Origin: Rhabdaerophilum sp. SD176
Lineage (GTDB): Bacteria; Pseudomonadota; Alphaproteobacteria; Rhizobiales; Beijerinckiaceae
Reading direction: 5' to 3'
NCBI RefSeq assembly: GCF_030143245.1
Contig: NZ_JARJNS010000002.1
Span: forward strand, 558,001-622,000
Length of the DNA: 64,000 nt
The translations under genes were made by a program, and so were the position numbers. Positions 9,728 to 19,512 of the stretch are shown in pieces (within the stretch, counting starts at the first letter, position 1; each line of letters opens with the position of its first letter). The notes below the pieces were generated by a model, which worked only from the letters and a program-made list of their open reading frames with translations, searched no databases and had not been told where the DNA came from.

Positions 9728-9767
9728 TTGACGCCCATAGTTTCCCATGTTAGCCCATCTTTGCCCA
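9728..9767. promoter_or_regulatory. MraZ boxes and likely dcw promoter
   Basis: The 342 bases between rnpB and mraZ contain no gene. Within them CCCA occurs at 9734, 9744, 9754 and 9764, i.e. four TGGG boxes on the minus strand at an exact 10-base period. MraZ is known to bind short TGGGN direct repeats with this spacing upstream of its own gene. TTGACG at 9728-9733 is a candidate -35 directly abutting the boxes, but the -10 at the right distance (TAGCCC) is poor. The rest of the interval, down to the start at 9910, shows only GC-rich small dyads. Confidence 0.8.
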
Positions 9768-9909
9768 AGTCCTGTTGTTGATTTGCCTGCCGGCGGCGAG
9801 GCCGGACCGGCAAGCCGGCGCGGATCCGGGCCTGTGGAGATGGCTGGCGAGGCCATGGCTGCCCGGCGGGCAGCTGCCTTGCCACCATCGAACGGGGTGG
9901 CGTTGCGTG

Positions 9910-10392
9910 ATGCGGTTTCTCTCGACGATTTCCAGCCGGCTGGACGGCAAGGGGCGGGTTTCCATCCCGGCGCCTTTCCGTGTGGTGCTGGAGGCAGATG
10001 GCTATCCCGGCCTGTTCATGCATCCGGCGCTGGACGTTCCGGCGCTCGAATGCGGCGGGAATCGCCTGCTGAAGGAAATCGACGGGCTGATCGAACGGTT
10101 TCCGCCTTATTCGGACGCGCGCGACCTGATGGCGACCGCGCTGCTGGGGGGCGCGGAACATCTCAGGCCGGACCCGGAGGGGCGGATCGTCCTGCCGGAG
10201 CGGTTCAAGGCCCATGCGGGCATCACCGGCGCGGTGATGTTCGTGGGCATGGGCGACCGGTTCCGGATCTGGGAACCGGAACGGTTCTCGGCGCATCTCG
10301 CAGAAGCCACAGCGAGATTGCGCGCAGTCAGGGATGCGATTCCGGGGGGCAATCCGGTGCGCAGCCCTGTATCGGGGGACCGGGAGACATGA
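9910..10392 (+). CDS. mraZ: Transcriptional regulator MraZ
   Basis: The 160-residue protein has two SpoVT/AbrB-like MraZ repeats: the N-terminal one opens [20 protein letters not shown] and the second centres on [22 protein letters not shown]. MraZ forms a ring-shaped DNA-binding oligomer that represses the dcw operon; its predicted boxes lie 140-175 bases upstream. ATG at 9910 is used since the family always starts just before the FLS/T motif; upstream in-frame starts would add about 45 non-family residues. The stop overlaps the rsmH start (ATGA). Confidence 0.95.
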   Translation: MRFLSTISSRLDGKGRVSIPAPFRVVLEADGYPGLFMHPALDVPALECGGNRLLKEIDGLIERFPPYSDARDLMATALLGGAEHLRPDPEGRIVLPERFKAHAGITGAVMFVGMGDRFRIWEPERFSAHLAEATARLRAVRDAIPGGNPVRSPVSGDRET

Positions 10393-11444
10393 CGGGCCGC
10401 GGCCCTTCCCGGGGAGGTGCCGATGGCGGACTGGCCCGTCATGTCCCCGTCCTTCCGGCCGAGGTGCTTGAGGCGATCAGGGCCGATGCGGGCGGGCTCT
10501 TCCTCGATGGCACATTCGGCGCCGGTGGCTACAGCCGCGCCATTCTCGATGCCCATCCGGAGAACCGCGTGCTGGCGCTGGACCGCGATCCCGGCGCGAT
10601 TTCCGGCGGGCAGGCGCTTGTCTCGGCCTATGGCGGTCGGCTGACGCTGGTCGAAACCGAATTCTCCGCCATGGAAGATGCCGCTGCCGAAACCGGGCTC
10701 GGCGGGTTCGACGGCATCGTTCTCGATATCGGCGTGTCCTCGATGCAGCTTGACGAGGCCATCCGCGGATTCTCCTTCCGCGCCGACGGCCCGCTCGACA
10801 TGCGGATGGCTTCCAGCGGCGAGAGTGCGGCGGATCTCGTCAACGAGGCGAGCGAGGCGCGACTGGCTGACATCTTCTACCATTACGGCGAGGAGCGCCT
10901 CGCCCGGGTCATTGCCCGCGCGATTGTTGCGGACCGCAAGGCCGAGCCCTTCCGCACCACGCGGCAACTGTCGGACCTGATCGGCCGGATCATCCGCACC
11001 CGGCCGGGCGATATCCATCCTGCTACCCGCGCGTTTCAGGCGCTGCGTATCGCCGTCAATGACGAACTGAACGAACTCGCGCGGGCGCTGCATGCCGCCG
11101 AACGGCTGCTCCGCCCCGGCGGGCGGCTGGTTATTGTCAGCTTTCACAGCCTTGAGGACCGGATCGTGAAGGTGTTCCTCGCGGCTCGGTCAGGTCGCGG
11201 CGGTGGTTCCCGCCATGCGCCGGTCATGGCGCAGGCAGTGCCGACGTTCCGCGTCGAGGGGAAATGGCCGGTCATGGCCGGCGAGGCGGAACTCGCCGTC
11301 AATCCCAGGGCCCGTTCAGCCAAGCTCCGTGCAGCGATCCGTACCGAGGCGCCGGCACAAGGCGACGATCCCGCCGTTTTCGCGCTGGCCGCCCTGCCTG
11401 ACGAGCCTGTGCGCGGGCGCGGCAAGGGGAGGGGGCGGCGATGA
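10389..11444 (+). CDS. rsmH: 16S rRNA (cytosine-1402-N4)-methyltransferase
   Basis: RsmH (MraW) methylates N4 of C1402 in the decoding centre of 16S rRNA. The 351-residue protein shows [13 protein letters not shown], the SAM-binding [31 protein letters not shown] and the late [14 protein letters not shown] block, all RsmH hallmarks. Its ATG overlaps the mraZ stop by four bases and its stop overlaps ftsL the same way, so these genes are translationally coupled. Confidence 0.96.
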   Translation: MTGRGPSRGGADGGLARHVPVLPAEVLEAIRADAGGLFLDGTFGAGGYSRAILDAHPENRVLALDRDPGAISGGQALVSAYGGRLTLVETEFSAMEDAAAETGLGGFDGIVLDIGVSSMQLDEAIRGFSFRADGPLDMRMASSGESAADLVNEASEARLADIFYHYGEERLARVIARAIVADRKAEPFRTTRQLSDLIGRIIRTRPGDIHPATRAFQALRIAVNDELNELARALHAAERLLRPGGRLVIVSFHSLEDRIVKVFLAARSGRGGGSRHAPVMAQAVPTFRVEGKWPVMAGEAELAVNPRARSAKLRAAIRTEAPAQGDDPAVFALAALPDEPVRGRGKGRGRR

Positions 11445-12073
11445 TCCGGCTCTTCAACCTGCTGGCGCTTGTCGCCGTCATTGCTTCGGCCACCTGGGCC
11501 TATTCGGTGAAATACGAGACCATCCTCGTGGCCGAGAAGCTGCGCAAGCGCGAAGCCGAACTCCAGCGTGAGCGCGACGCAACCGCCATCCTGCAGGCGG
11601 AATGGCACCTCCTGAACCGCCCGGCGCGGATGCAGGCGCTGAAGACGCCGGAAAGCGGGCTGCAGAGCATCTCTGCCCGGCAGATCGTCCGGCCCGGCGA
11701 TATCCCCGAGCGGCCCGCCGAGGCTCCGGATGCACTGGACAGCCTGCTGACCGGCTCGATCCCGCCGGTCACGCCGGACCCGCAGCGCCGGGCCACGCGG
11801 ACTGGCGCCAGCACATCCGCGGCGACGCCGCGCCCGGCGGCAAAGGCTGCGGCATCGCTTTCCGCGACGCCTGTCCGGTCCAGGGCGACGGTCACGACCG
11901 TGCCGGCTCCGAAAGCGGCGACGCGGCCGGTTGCGCAGGCGGCCCCGGTGCGGATTGTACCGCCCGCGCGGGTAGGCCCGACCCCGGCGACGCGAGATGT
12001 GCCGCCCGCTCCCGTGGCGCCGGCGCCACGCGAGGGCGGCCTGACCGGATTCCTCAAGAGGCTGGTGCCGTGA
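11441..12073 (+). CDS. ftsL: Cell division protein FtsL-like
   Basis: This is a 210-residue bitopic membrane protein: a short N-terminus, one membrane segment at about 4-21 ([20 protein letters not shown]) and a heptad-like segment after it ([19 protein letters not shown]) with [10 protein letters not shown], the pattern of FtsL periplasmic coiled coils. FtsL with FtsB and FtsQ activates septal wall synthesis. The long Ala/Pro/Thr-rich tail from about residue 85 is low complexity, typical of alphaproteobacterial FtsL. Location between rsmH and ftsI is the standard dcw position. Confidence 0.88.
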   Translation: MIRLFNLLALVAVIASATWAYSVKYETILVAEKLRKREAELQRERDATAILQAEWHLLNRPARMQALKTPESGLQSISARQIVRPGDIPERPAEAPDALDSLLTGSIPPVTPDPQRRATRTGASTSAATPRPAAKAAASLSATPVRSRATVTTVPAPKAATRPVAQAAPVRIVPPARVGPTPATRDVPPAPVAPAPREGGLTGFLKRLVP

Positions 12074-13905
12074 AGCGCTTCACCTTCCCCCGATTGTCCC
12101 TGCCTGCGAAAGGGTTCCGGTTGCCTTCGCTCCGGTTTCCCGCCCTGGCTCAGGCGTTCCGGCGCAGCCCTCCGGCCAATTCTGCTCCGCGCGTGCCGGC
12201 GGGCCCGGGCCTCATCCGCGCACTCTTCATGGTCAGGCCGGAAAAGCTCGAGCCGCGCATGGTGCTCCTGGCGCTTGTGTTTGGCGGCATGTTTGCGACG
12301 CTGCTCGGGCGGATCATCCAGATCAACACCCGGATCGAGGATCCCGCGACGATCGGCCGGATGACGCAGGGCTCGATCTCGACTGCCCGTCCGACGATTG
12401 TCGACCGGCATGGCGTGACCATGGCCACGGATGTGAAGACGATCTCGATCTTCGCTGATCCGCGCAAGGTGATCGACAAGGACGAGGCGGCGGAACTGAT
12501 CAACGCGGTTTTCCCCGAGCTCGACGGTCGAGACTTGCGCGACAAGCTGGGCAAGAAGAACGGCTTTGTCTGGATCAAACGCGAGGTCACGCCCAAGCAG
12601 CAGGCCGAGATCCACCGGCTCGGCATTCCCGGTATCGGCTACCTGCCGGAGAACAAGCGCGTCTACCCGAACGGCCTGGCCGGCGCGCATGTGCTGGGCT
12701 TCGCGAATATCGACAATGTCGGCATTGCCGGGATCGAGAAATACATCGACAGCCAGGGGCTGAACGACCTCAAGGGTGCAGGCCTCCTGCAAAGCGCCGG
12801 CGATCTCAAGCCGCTGGAACTGGCGCTCGATGTCCGCGTCACCCATGCCGTGCGCGAGGAGCTGACGGCGGCGCTCGACAAATACAAGGCCAGGGCCGCG
12901 GCGGCCCTGGTTCTCGATGTCGATACGGGCGAGATCATCGCCCATGTCAGCCTGCCCGATTACGACCCGAACAATCCCGGCGATGCGCTCAAGCCAGACA
13001 ATATCAATCGGTTGCAGGTGGGTGTCTACGAGATGGGCTCGACCTTCAAGGCGCTGACGACCGCGATGGCGCTCGATTCGGGCAAGGTACGGCTCAATTC
13101 GGTGTTCGATGCCAGCCAGCCTCTGCGCTACGGCCGGTTCAAGATCGGCGATTACAAGGGCAAGGGCCGGCCGCTCTCGGTGCCGGAGATCTTCATCTAT
13201 TCCTCGAATATCGGCACGGCGCGCATGGCGCTGGCGGTCGGCGTCGAGGGGCACAAGGCCTTCCTGAAAAAGATGGGCCAGCTCGACCGGATGCGCACCG
13301 AGCTGCCGGAAAGCTCGGAGCCGATCAAGCCGGCGAAATGGGGCGAGCTCAACACGATGACCATCGCCTTCGGACACGGCCTCGCCGTGGCGCCGCTGCA
13401 GGCGACGGCCGCGACGGCGGCGCTCGTCAATGGCGGCCGGATGATCCAGCCGACCTACCTCAAGCGCACGCGCGAGGAGGCTGAGCAGGCCGCTGTGCAG
13501 GTGCTCAAGCCCGAGACCAGCCAGATGATGCGCTATGTCATGCGGCTCAATGCGGAAAAGGGCTCCGCCACCCGGGCCGACATTCCGGGCTATTATCTCG
13601 GCGGCAAGACGGGCACGTCGGAAAAGGTCATCGGCGGCCGCTATTCGAAGACCCGGCTGCTGACGACCTTCATGGCGGTGATGCCTGCCGACAAGCCTCG
13701 CTACATCCTCCTGACCATGCTCGACGAGCCCAAGGGCTTGCCTGAAACCCATGGCTATGCGACGTCCGGCTGGAATGCCGCGCCGACAACGGGCCGCATC
13801 GTGGAGCGGATCGGGCCGATGCTGGGGCTTGAAACCAAGTTCGAATTGCCCCAGCAACCATTCCCGCTGGTGGCGCGGATCGGGGCGATGCCCGTCCGGC
13901 AATGA
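12070..13905 (+). CDS. ftsI: Septal peptidoglycan transpeptidase FtsI (PBP3)
   Basis: This class B penicillin-binding protein crosslinks septal peptidoglycan. The 611 residues include a membrane anchor at about 63-84, a pedestal/dimerisation domain, and a transpeptidase domain with the three catalytic motifs SxxK (Ser324, STFK), SxN (378-380, SSN) and KTG (513-515). GTG at 12070 overlaps the ftsL stop (GTGA); upstream in-frame starts would run through ftsL. The N-terminal cytoplasmic tail before the anchor is somewhat long and basic. Confidence 0.95.
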   Translation: MKRFTFPRLSLPAKGFRLPSLRFPALAQAFRRSPPANSAPRVPAGPGLIRALFMVRPEKLEPRMVLLALVFGGMFATLLGRIIQINTRIEDPATIGRMTQGSISTARPTIVDRHGVTMATDVKTISIFADPRKVIDKDEAAELINAVFPELDGRDLRDKLGKKNGFVWIKREVTPKQQAEIHRLGIPGIGYLPENKRVYPNGLAGAHVLGFANIDNVGIAGIEKYIDSQGLNDLKGAGLLQSAGDLKPLELALDVRVTHAVREELTAALDKYKARAAAALVLDVDTGEIIAHVSLPDYDPNNPGDALKPDNINRLQVGVYEMGSTFKALTTAMALDSGKVRLNSVFDASQPLRYGRFKIGDYKGKGRPLSVPEIFIYSSNIGTARMALAVGVEGHKAFLKKMGQLDRMRTELPESSEPIKPAKWGELNTMTIAFGHGLAVAPLQATAATAALVNGGRMIQPTYLKRTREEAEQAAVQVLKPETSQMMRYVMRLNAEKGSATRADIPGYYLGGKTGTSEKVIGGRYSKTRLLTTFMAVMPADKPRYILLTMLDEPKGLPETHGYATSGWNAAPTTGRIVERIGPMLGLETKFELPQQPFPLVARIGAMPVRQ

Positions 13906-13929
13906 CCGGCCGGAGCAGGGAAGAGCCGG

Positions 13930-15465
13930 ATGTCCAACAAAAATACGCGCCCCGAGGCCGGGCATCCTGCCCCCGCCACTTCGAAAAACGGAACGGTGCG
14001 GAACGGCTCGCTTCCGACGCTCGGTGGCCTTGCCGCCGTGCTTGGCCTTTCGGCCGGGCATTTCGCCGATGTCCCGCTGGCCGGCCTGACCGCGGACAGC
14101 AGGGACGTCCAGCCGGGCCATGCGTTTTTCGCCATGCCCGGTACGAAAATCGACGGCGCGCAGTTCATCCCGGCGGCCGTTCAGGCCGGGGCCATGGCGA
14201 TTGTCGGTGCGGGCCCGCGGCCGGCCGGGCTCGATCGCATCGTGCTCTACCTCCAGGCGCCGGACATGCGCATCGCGCTCTCGCGCGGGGCGGCCTATAT
14301 GTTCCCGCACCAGCCGCCGGTGATCGTCGCGGTTACCGGAACGGCGGGGAAAACCTCCGTGGCCGAGTTTACCCGGCAGATCTTCGCGCATTGCGGGCAT
14401 GATGCGGCCTCGCTCGGCACTCTGGGCGTGATCGGGCCCGGCGGTGCGGAATATGGCTCGTTGACGACGCCCGACCCTGTCACCCTGCATCGCACGCTGG
14501 ATTCGCTGGCGCGCCGGGGCATCACGCATCTCGCCATGGAGGCTTCGAGCCACGGGCTCGACCAGGCCCGGCTCGACGGCGTGCGGCTCAAGGCGGCGGG
14601 CTTCACCAATCTCGGCCGCGACCATCTCGATTATCACCCGACGATGGAGGATTATCTTGCGGCCAAGTTGCGCCTGTTCGAGGTGCTGCTGCCCGCCGGC
14701 GCGCCGGCGGTGATCAATCTCGACGGCGATCGCGGCGCCGAGGCCGCCGTTGCGGCGGGGCTCGCCGGGTGCGCGGTGCGCACAGTCGGCAGGCGTGGCC
14801 AGACGCTGAGGATCGAGTCCGTCCAGCCTGAAGCACTCGGCCAACGGGTGGTCATCGGCCATGATGCCCGGTTTCATGATGTGCATCTTCCGCTCGCCGG
14901 CGGGTTCCAGATCGAGAACGCGCTCGTGGCTGCCGGACTGGCCCTTGCGGCCGGGGCGCCGGCGACACTGGTCTTCGAGGCGCTTGGCCATTTGCGCGGC
15001 GTGCCCGGGCGGCTCGAGCGCGTCGGCGTGTTCAATGCGGCGCCGGTCTATGTCGATTATGCCCACAAGCCCGAAGCCTTGGCCTATGCGCTCTCGGCCT
15101 TGCGTCCGTTCGTTTCGGGCAAGCTGGTTGTGGTGTTCGGTTGCGGCGGCGACCGGGACCCCGGAAAACGGCCGATCATGGGGCGGATCGCGGCCGAGAA
15201 GGCCGACCGCGTGATCGTGACCGACGACAATCCGCGCAGCGAGGATCCCGCCGCAATCCGGGCCGCCATCATGGCTGCTGCGCCGGGGGCGTTCGAGGTG
15301 GGTGACCGGGCCCTCGCGATCCAGCATGCCGTGGCGCTGCTCGAGCCGGGGGATGCCCTGCTCATCGCCGGCAAAGGCCATGAAACCGGCCAGATCATCG
15401 GCTCGAACACGTATCCGTTTTCCGATCATGACGTGGCCCGTGCGGCCATCGAGGCGCTGAAATGA
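13930..15465 (+). CDS. murE: UDP-MurNAc-L-Ala-D-Glu:meso-diaminopimelate ligase
   Basis: MurE adds the third residue of the stem peptide. It has a P-loop VTGTAGKTS at about 136-144, TTPDPVTLH, the Mur-ligase MEASSHGLDQ block, and the DDNPR motif at about 431-436, which in this family specifies meso-diaminopimelate rather than lysine. Length of 511 residues is slightly above average owing to an N-terminal extension of about 25 residues. Its stop overlaps the murF start by four bases. Confidence 0.96.
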   Translation: MSNKNTRPEAGHPAPATSKNGTVRNGSLPTLGGLAAVLGLSAGHFADVPLAGLTADSRDVQPGHAFFAMPGTKIDGAQFIPAAVQAGAMAIVGAGPRPAGLDRIVLYLQAPDMRIALSRGAAYMFPHQPPVIVAVTGTAGKTSVAEFTRQIFAHCGHDAASLGTLGVIGPGGAEYGSLTTPDPVTLHRTLDSLARRGITHLAMEASSHGLDQARLDGVRLKAAGFTNLGRDHLDYHPTMEDYLAAKLRLFEVLLPAGAPAVINLDGDRGAEAAVAAGLAGCAVRTVGRRGQTLRIESVQPEALGQRVVIGHDARFHDVHLPLAGGFQIENALVAAGLALAAGAPATLVFEALGHLRGVPGRLERVGVFNAAPVYVDYAHKPEALAYALSALRPFVSGKLVVVFGCGGDRDPGKRPIMGRIAAEKADRVIVTDDNPRSEDPAAIRAAIMAAAPGAFEVGDRALAIQHAVALLEPGDALLIAGKGHETGQIIGSNTYPFSDHDVARAAIEALK

Positions 15466-16910
15466 CATCGAGAACCGACGAGCCGCCGCTCTGGAGCCGC
15501 GACGAGCTGCTGGCCCGGCTGCGGGGCGAGACCAGCCATACGCTGCCGGCGCCGGTCCGTTCGATTTCCATCGACACGCGCACGGTCGAACCCGGCGGCC
15601 TGTTCTTTGCGATCCGCGGAGACACCCGGGACGGCCATGATTTTGTGGCCGATGCGCTCGAGAAAGGCGCCGCCGCGGCCGTGATCGATGCGGAACACCG
15701 CGCGCAATTCCCGGCCGATGCCGCCGTCATCGTCGTCGATGACGTGCTTGACGGACTCCGGCGGCTGGCCGTGGCGCGACGGGCGGAGCTCAGCGGGCCG
15801 TCCATCGCCATTACCGGCTCGGTCGGAAAGACCTCGACCAAGGAAATGCTGCGGATCGCCTTGTCCGGGCAGGGGCGGGTCCATGCCTCGGTGGCTTCCT
15901 ACAACAACCATTGGGGCGTGCCGCTGACGCTGGCGCGGATGCCCAAGGCAACGCAGTTCGGCGTTTTCGAGATCGGCATGTCCAATCCGTTCGAGATCCT
16001 GCCGCTGACCGCGATGGTGCGGCCGCATATCGCGATGATCACCACGGTCGAGCCGGTGCATCTCGCACAGTTCCACGGGATCGAGGGGATTGCCGATGCC
16101 AAGGGCGAGATCTTTGCCGGGCTGGAACCGGGCGGGGTGGCGCTGATCAATGCGGACAACCCGCATGCCGCGCGGCTTGCCGCCCATGCCGGGGCGAGCC
16201 GGGCGGGGCGCATCGTGCGGTTCGGCAGCGGCGAGGGCGCGGATGTCCGGCTCAAGCAGGTCCATCTCGACCCCGATTTCAGCCTCGTCTCGGCCGAGGT
16301 ATTCGGCATTCCCGTGACCTACCGGATCGGCGCGCCGGGCCGGCACCTGGCGATGAACTCGCTGGCCGTTCTGGGCGTTGCGCATGTGGCCGGGGCCGAT
16401 CTCGCCCTTGCCGCACTGGCCCTGCAGGATTTCGGCAGCGTCGAGGGGCGCGGCAAGCGCGAGGCCTTGCGGCTCGGCGACCGGCAATTCCTGCTGATCG
16501 ACGAGAGCTACAACGCCAATCCCTCCTCGATGCGGGCCGCGCTCGCCGTGACGGGCAGCGTGCCGCGCGGCGCGCGCGGGCGCCGGATTGCTGTGCTCGG
16601 TGACATGCTGGAACTCGGTCCGGAAGGCCCACAGCTCCATGCTGGACTGAAGGAACCGATCCTCGAGGCGGATATCGATCTCGTCTTTGCCGCCGGCCCT
16701 CTGATGAGAAACCTCTATCAGGGCTTGCCGGCCGACCGTCGGGGCGCGTATGCGGAGAATGCCGAGGCACTGGCGCCGATCCTGTGCGATGCCATCCAGC
16801 CCGGCGATGTGGTGATGATCAAGGGGTCCCTGGGGTCACGGATGGGGCGTGTGGTCAAGGCGATGCGGGATCGGTTCCCGGCGCTGGCGACCGAGCTTCC
16901 GGAACTCTAG
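15462..16910 (+). CDS. murF: UDP-MurNAc-tripeptide:D-Ala-D-Ala ligase
   Basis: MurF attaches D-Ala-D-Ala to complete the pentapeptide. The 482-residue protein has the P-loop ITGSVGKTSTKE at about 118-129, the SYNNHWGVPL motif diagnostic of MurF, EIGMSNPFEI, and DESYNANPSSMRAAL near the ADP/product site. ATG overlaps the murE stop (ATGA). The position between murE and mraY is standard. Confidence 0.96.
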   Translation: MTSRTDEPPLWSRDELLARLRGETSHTLPAPVRSISIDTRTVEPGGLFFAIRGDTRDGHDFVADALEKGAAAAVIDAEHRAQFPADAAVIVVDDVLDGLRRLAVARRAELSGPSIAITGSVGKTSTKEMLRIALSGQGRVHASVASYNNHWGVPLTLARMPKATQFGVFEIGMSNPFEILPLTAMVRPHIAMITTVEPVHLAQFHGIEGIADAKGEIFAGLEPGGVALINADNPHAARLAAHAGASRAGRIVRFGSGEGADVRLKQVHLDPDFSLVSAEVFGIPVTYRIGAPGRHLAMNSLAVLGVAHVAGADLALAALALQDFGSVEGRGKREALRLGDRQFLLIDESYNANPSSMRAALAVTGSVPRGARGRRIAVLGDMLELGPEGPQLHAGLKEPILEADIDLVFAAGPLMRNLYQGLPADRRGAYAENAEALAPILCDAIQPGDVVMIKGSLGSRMGRVVKAMRDRFPALATELPEL

Positions 16911-16946
16911 GACAGAGACGCGCGAGCGGAGCGGGGATTTTTCGAC

Positions 16947-18029
16947 ATGTTCTACTGGCTGTCCGATTTCGCCAGCGTCTTCGGCCCCCTCAACCTGTTC
17001 CGCTACATCACGCTCCGGGCCGGCGCGGCGACGATGACATCGCTGTTTTTCGTGCTGATGTTCGGGCCTATGATCATCAACCTTCTCCGCGTGAAGCAGG
17101 GCAAGGGCCAGCCAATCCGCGAGGACGGGCCTGAATCGCACCTGCTCAAGCGTGGCACGCCGACCATGGGCGGGCTGATGATCCTGTCGGGGATCGTCGT
17201 CTCCACGCTGCTCTGGGCCAATCTCGGCAATTCCTTCGTCTGGACCGTGCTGGCCGTGACGCTGGGCTTCGGAATTATCGGCTTCTACGACGACTATCTC
17301 AAGGTCACGAAGCAATCACACAAGGGGTTCTCCTCGAAGGCGCGGCTGGCCCTGGAAGCGCTGATCGCCCTGACGGCCTGCTACATCATCTCGCGCAGTT
17401 TTCCGCCCAACCTCGCGAATGCCGTGGCCATCCCGGTTTTCAAGGACACGCTGATCCAGCTCGGCATGTTTTTCTTCGTCTTCGGTGCCTTCGTGATGGT
17501 CGCGGCGGGCAACGCCGTGAACCTGACCGACGGGCTCGACGGCCTCGCCATCGTCCCGGTGATGATCGCCGCGGGAACGTTCGGCGTGATCGCCTATCTC
17601 TCCGGCAATGCAATTTTCGCGAATTACCTCCAGATCCACGCCATTCCCGGCACGGGGGAACTCGCTGTCATCCTCGGCGCGGTGATCGGGGCCGGCCTCG
17701 GCTTCCTGTGGTTCAACGCGCCGCCGGCACAGGTCTTCATGGGCGATACCGGCAGCCTCGCGCTGGGCGGCCTGCTGGGCACGGTGGCTGTGGCGACCAA
17801 GCACGAGATCGTCTTCGCCATTGTCGGCGGGCTTTTTGTGCTCGAAGCGGCGAGTGTGATCATCCAGGTCGCCTCGTTCAAGCTGACCGGCAAGCGTGTC
17901 TTCCGCATGGCGCCGATCCACCATCATTACGAGAAGAAGGGCTGGAAAGAACCGCAGGTCGTGATCCGCTTCTGGATCATCGCGGTCATCCTCGCCCTGA
18001 TCGGGCTTGCCACGCTGAAACTGCGCTGA
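16947..18029 (+). CDS. mraY: Phospho-MurNAc-pentapeptide transferase
   Basis: MraY transfers phospho-MurNAc-pentapeptide to undecaprenyl phosphate to make lipid I. The 360-residue polytopic membrane protein shows the catalytic Asp pair in GFYDDYLKV (about 115-116), [22 protein letters not shown] and the C-terminal His cluster [13 protein letters not shown]. About ten hydrophobic segments are evident. It starts 36 bases after murF. Confidence 0.97.
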   Translation: MFYWLSDFASVFGPLNLFRYITLRAGAATMTSLFFVLMFGPMIINLLRVKQGKGQPIREDGPESHLLKRGTPTMGGLMILSGIVVSTLLWANLGNSFVWTVLAVTLGFGIIGFYDDYLKVTKQSHKGFSSKARLALEALIALTACYIISRSFPPNLANAVAIPVFKDTLIQLGMFFFVFGAFVMVAAGNAVNLTDGLDGLAIVPVMIAAGTFGVIAYLSGNAIFANYLQIHAIPGTGELAVILGAVIGAGLGFLWFNAPPAQVFMGDTGSLALGGLLGTVAVATKHEIVFAIVGGLFVLEAASVIIQVASFKLTGKRVFRMAPIHHHYEKKGWKEPQVVIRFWIIAVILALIGLATLKLR

Positions 18030-18039
18030 GGGACAGACA

Positions 18040-19428
18040 ATGACACCCGTCGAGAGCTTCCGGTCGAAGGCTGTGGCACTGTTCGGGCTGGGGGGCTCCG
18101 GCCTCGCCACGGCTCTCGCCCTCGCGGAAGGCGGCGCCCGCGTGATCGTCTGGGATGATTCTCCCGCGGCCATCGCAAAGGCCGAATCGAAGGGCCTCCA
18201 GGCCGCGGACCTCCGCCTGGCGGACTGGTCGGCCTTCTCGGCGCTTGTTCTGTCTCCCGGCGTGCCGCTGACGCATCCCGAGCCGCATTGGAGCGTGAAA
18301 CTCGCGCAGAAGGCCGGCATCGAGGTGATCGGCGATGTCGAGCTTTATTGCCGCGAGCGCCTGCGGCTGGCTCCGGACGCGCCCTTCATCGCCATTACCG
18401 GTACGAACGGCAAATCCACCACGACGGCGCTGATCGCGCATCTGCTGCGCCATGCCGGCAAGGATGTGGCGCTTGGGGGCAATATCGGCACGCCGATCCT
18501 CGACCTGCCGCCACCCTCGCTCACGCGCTATCATGTGATCGAGATGTCGTCCTACCAGATCGACCTCACGCCCTCGCTCCAGCCCAGCGTCGGCGTGCTG
18601 CTCAATATCACGCCCGACCATATCGACCGGCATGGCACGATGGAGCACTATGCCAGCGTGAAGGAGCGCCTCGTCAAGGCGGCAGACAAGGTGGTGATCG
18701 GCGTCGATGACCCTTTCACCGAAGCGGCCGCGGTCCGGCTCGACCATACCGGCAAGCCGATTGTCCGCATCTCGCTGCAGGAGACGCTCGGTGCGGGCAT
18801 CCATGTCCGCGGGCGCGAGATCTTCGCCTGGCGTGGCCATGGCCGGAAGCTGGCCGATCTCACCGGCATTCCCGCGTTGCGTGGCGACCATAATGCCCAG
18901 AATGCAGCGGCTGCATTGGCCACCTGCCTCGCGCTTGGCATCGACGAGCGCGTCTTGCAGGCGGGGCTGTCCAGTTTTCCCGGCCTCGCGCACCGGATGG
19001 AGCCGGTCGGCCGGGCGGGCAAGGCCTGGCTTGTCAATGATTCGAAGGCCACCAATGCCGATTCCACCGAAAAGGCCCTGCTTTCCTTCGAGGAGGGGTT
19101 GTTCTGGATTGCCGGCGGCAAGGCCAAGGAGGGCGGGATCACCAGCCTTGCCCCGCTTTTCCCGCGCGTCGCGAAGGCTTACCTGATCGGCGCGGCCGAG
19201 GCCGAGTTCGCCGCCACGCTCGAGGGCAGGGTGCCCTACCAGCGTTGCGGCACGCTGGAGACGGCTGTCGCGGCTGCTGCTGCCGATGCCAATGCGTCGA
19301 AATTCAGCGATCCGGTAATCCTTCTTTCACCTTCTTGCGCCTCCTTTGATCAGTATCCGAATTTCGAGGTCAGGGGCGATCACTTCCGCAATCTGGCCCG
19401 CCAGCTGGCAGGATTTTCGGAGAGCTGA
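18040..19428 (+). CDS. murD: UDP-MurNAc-L-alanine:D-glutamate ligase
   Basis: MurD adds D-Glu to UDP-MurNAc-L-Ala. The 462-residue protein opens with a Rossmann-like domain ([17 protein letters not shown]) and has the P-loop [12 protein letters not shown] at about 119-130, SSYQIDL, and late [10 protein letters not shown] and [11 protein letters not shown] motifs, all typical of MurD. It lies 10 bases after mraY. The downstream gap to ftsW (84 bases) holds a strong inverted repeat. Confidence 0.96.
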   Translation: MTPVESFRSKAVALFGLGGSGLATALALAEGGARVIVWDDSPAAIAKAESKGLQAADLRLADWSAFSALVLSPGVPLTHPEPHWSVKLAQKAGIEVIGDVELYCRERLRLAPDAPFIAITGTNGKSTTTALIAHLLRHAGKDVALGGNIGTPILDLPPPSLTRYHVIEMSSYQIDLTPSLQPSVGVLLNITPDHIDRHGTMEHYASVKERLVKAADKVVIGVDDPFTEAAAVRLDHTGKPIVRISLQETLGAGIHVRGREIFAWRGHGRKLADLTGIPALRGDHNAQNAAAALATCLALGIDERVLQAGLSSFPGLAHRMEPVGRAGKAWLVNDSKATNADSTEKALLSFEEGLFWIAGGKAKEGGITSLAPLFPRVAKAYLIGAAEAEFAATLEGRVPYQRCGTLETAVAAAAADANASKFSDPVILLSPSCASFDQYPNFEVRGDHFRNLARQLAGFSES

Positions 19429-19469
19429 CGGATCCGGCCCGGCCGGCTCCGCCCGGAAGCAGGAACCGG

Positions 19470-19494
19470 CATCGATCCCTCCGGAGGATCGATG
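19470..19494. repeat. Inverted repeat between murD and ftsW
   Basis: CATCGATCC (19470-19478) and GGATCGATG (19486-19494) form a perfect 9-bp stem around a 7-base loop CTCCGGA. No T-run follows, so it is not a classical Rho-independent terminator. It ends 19 bases before the ftsW ATG and could be a protein-binding dyad or an RNA processing or stability element inside the operon. Confidence 0.6.
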
Positions 19495-19512
19495 CACGGC
19501 AAGTGAGGTCGG

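Noticed and set aside
9072-9781. Several open frames over 9072-9781 on both strands
   Set aside because: They cross the RNase P RNA core and its P1 helix and show Arg/Pro/Gly-rich composition without family features.
11500-15468. Very long open frame on the minus strand across ftsL-murE
   Set aside because: It is antisense to well-recognised dcw genes, has low-complexity His/Arg/Gly-rich composition and no domain; such mirror frames are common in GC-rich DNA.
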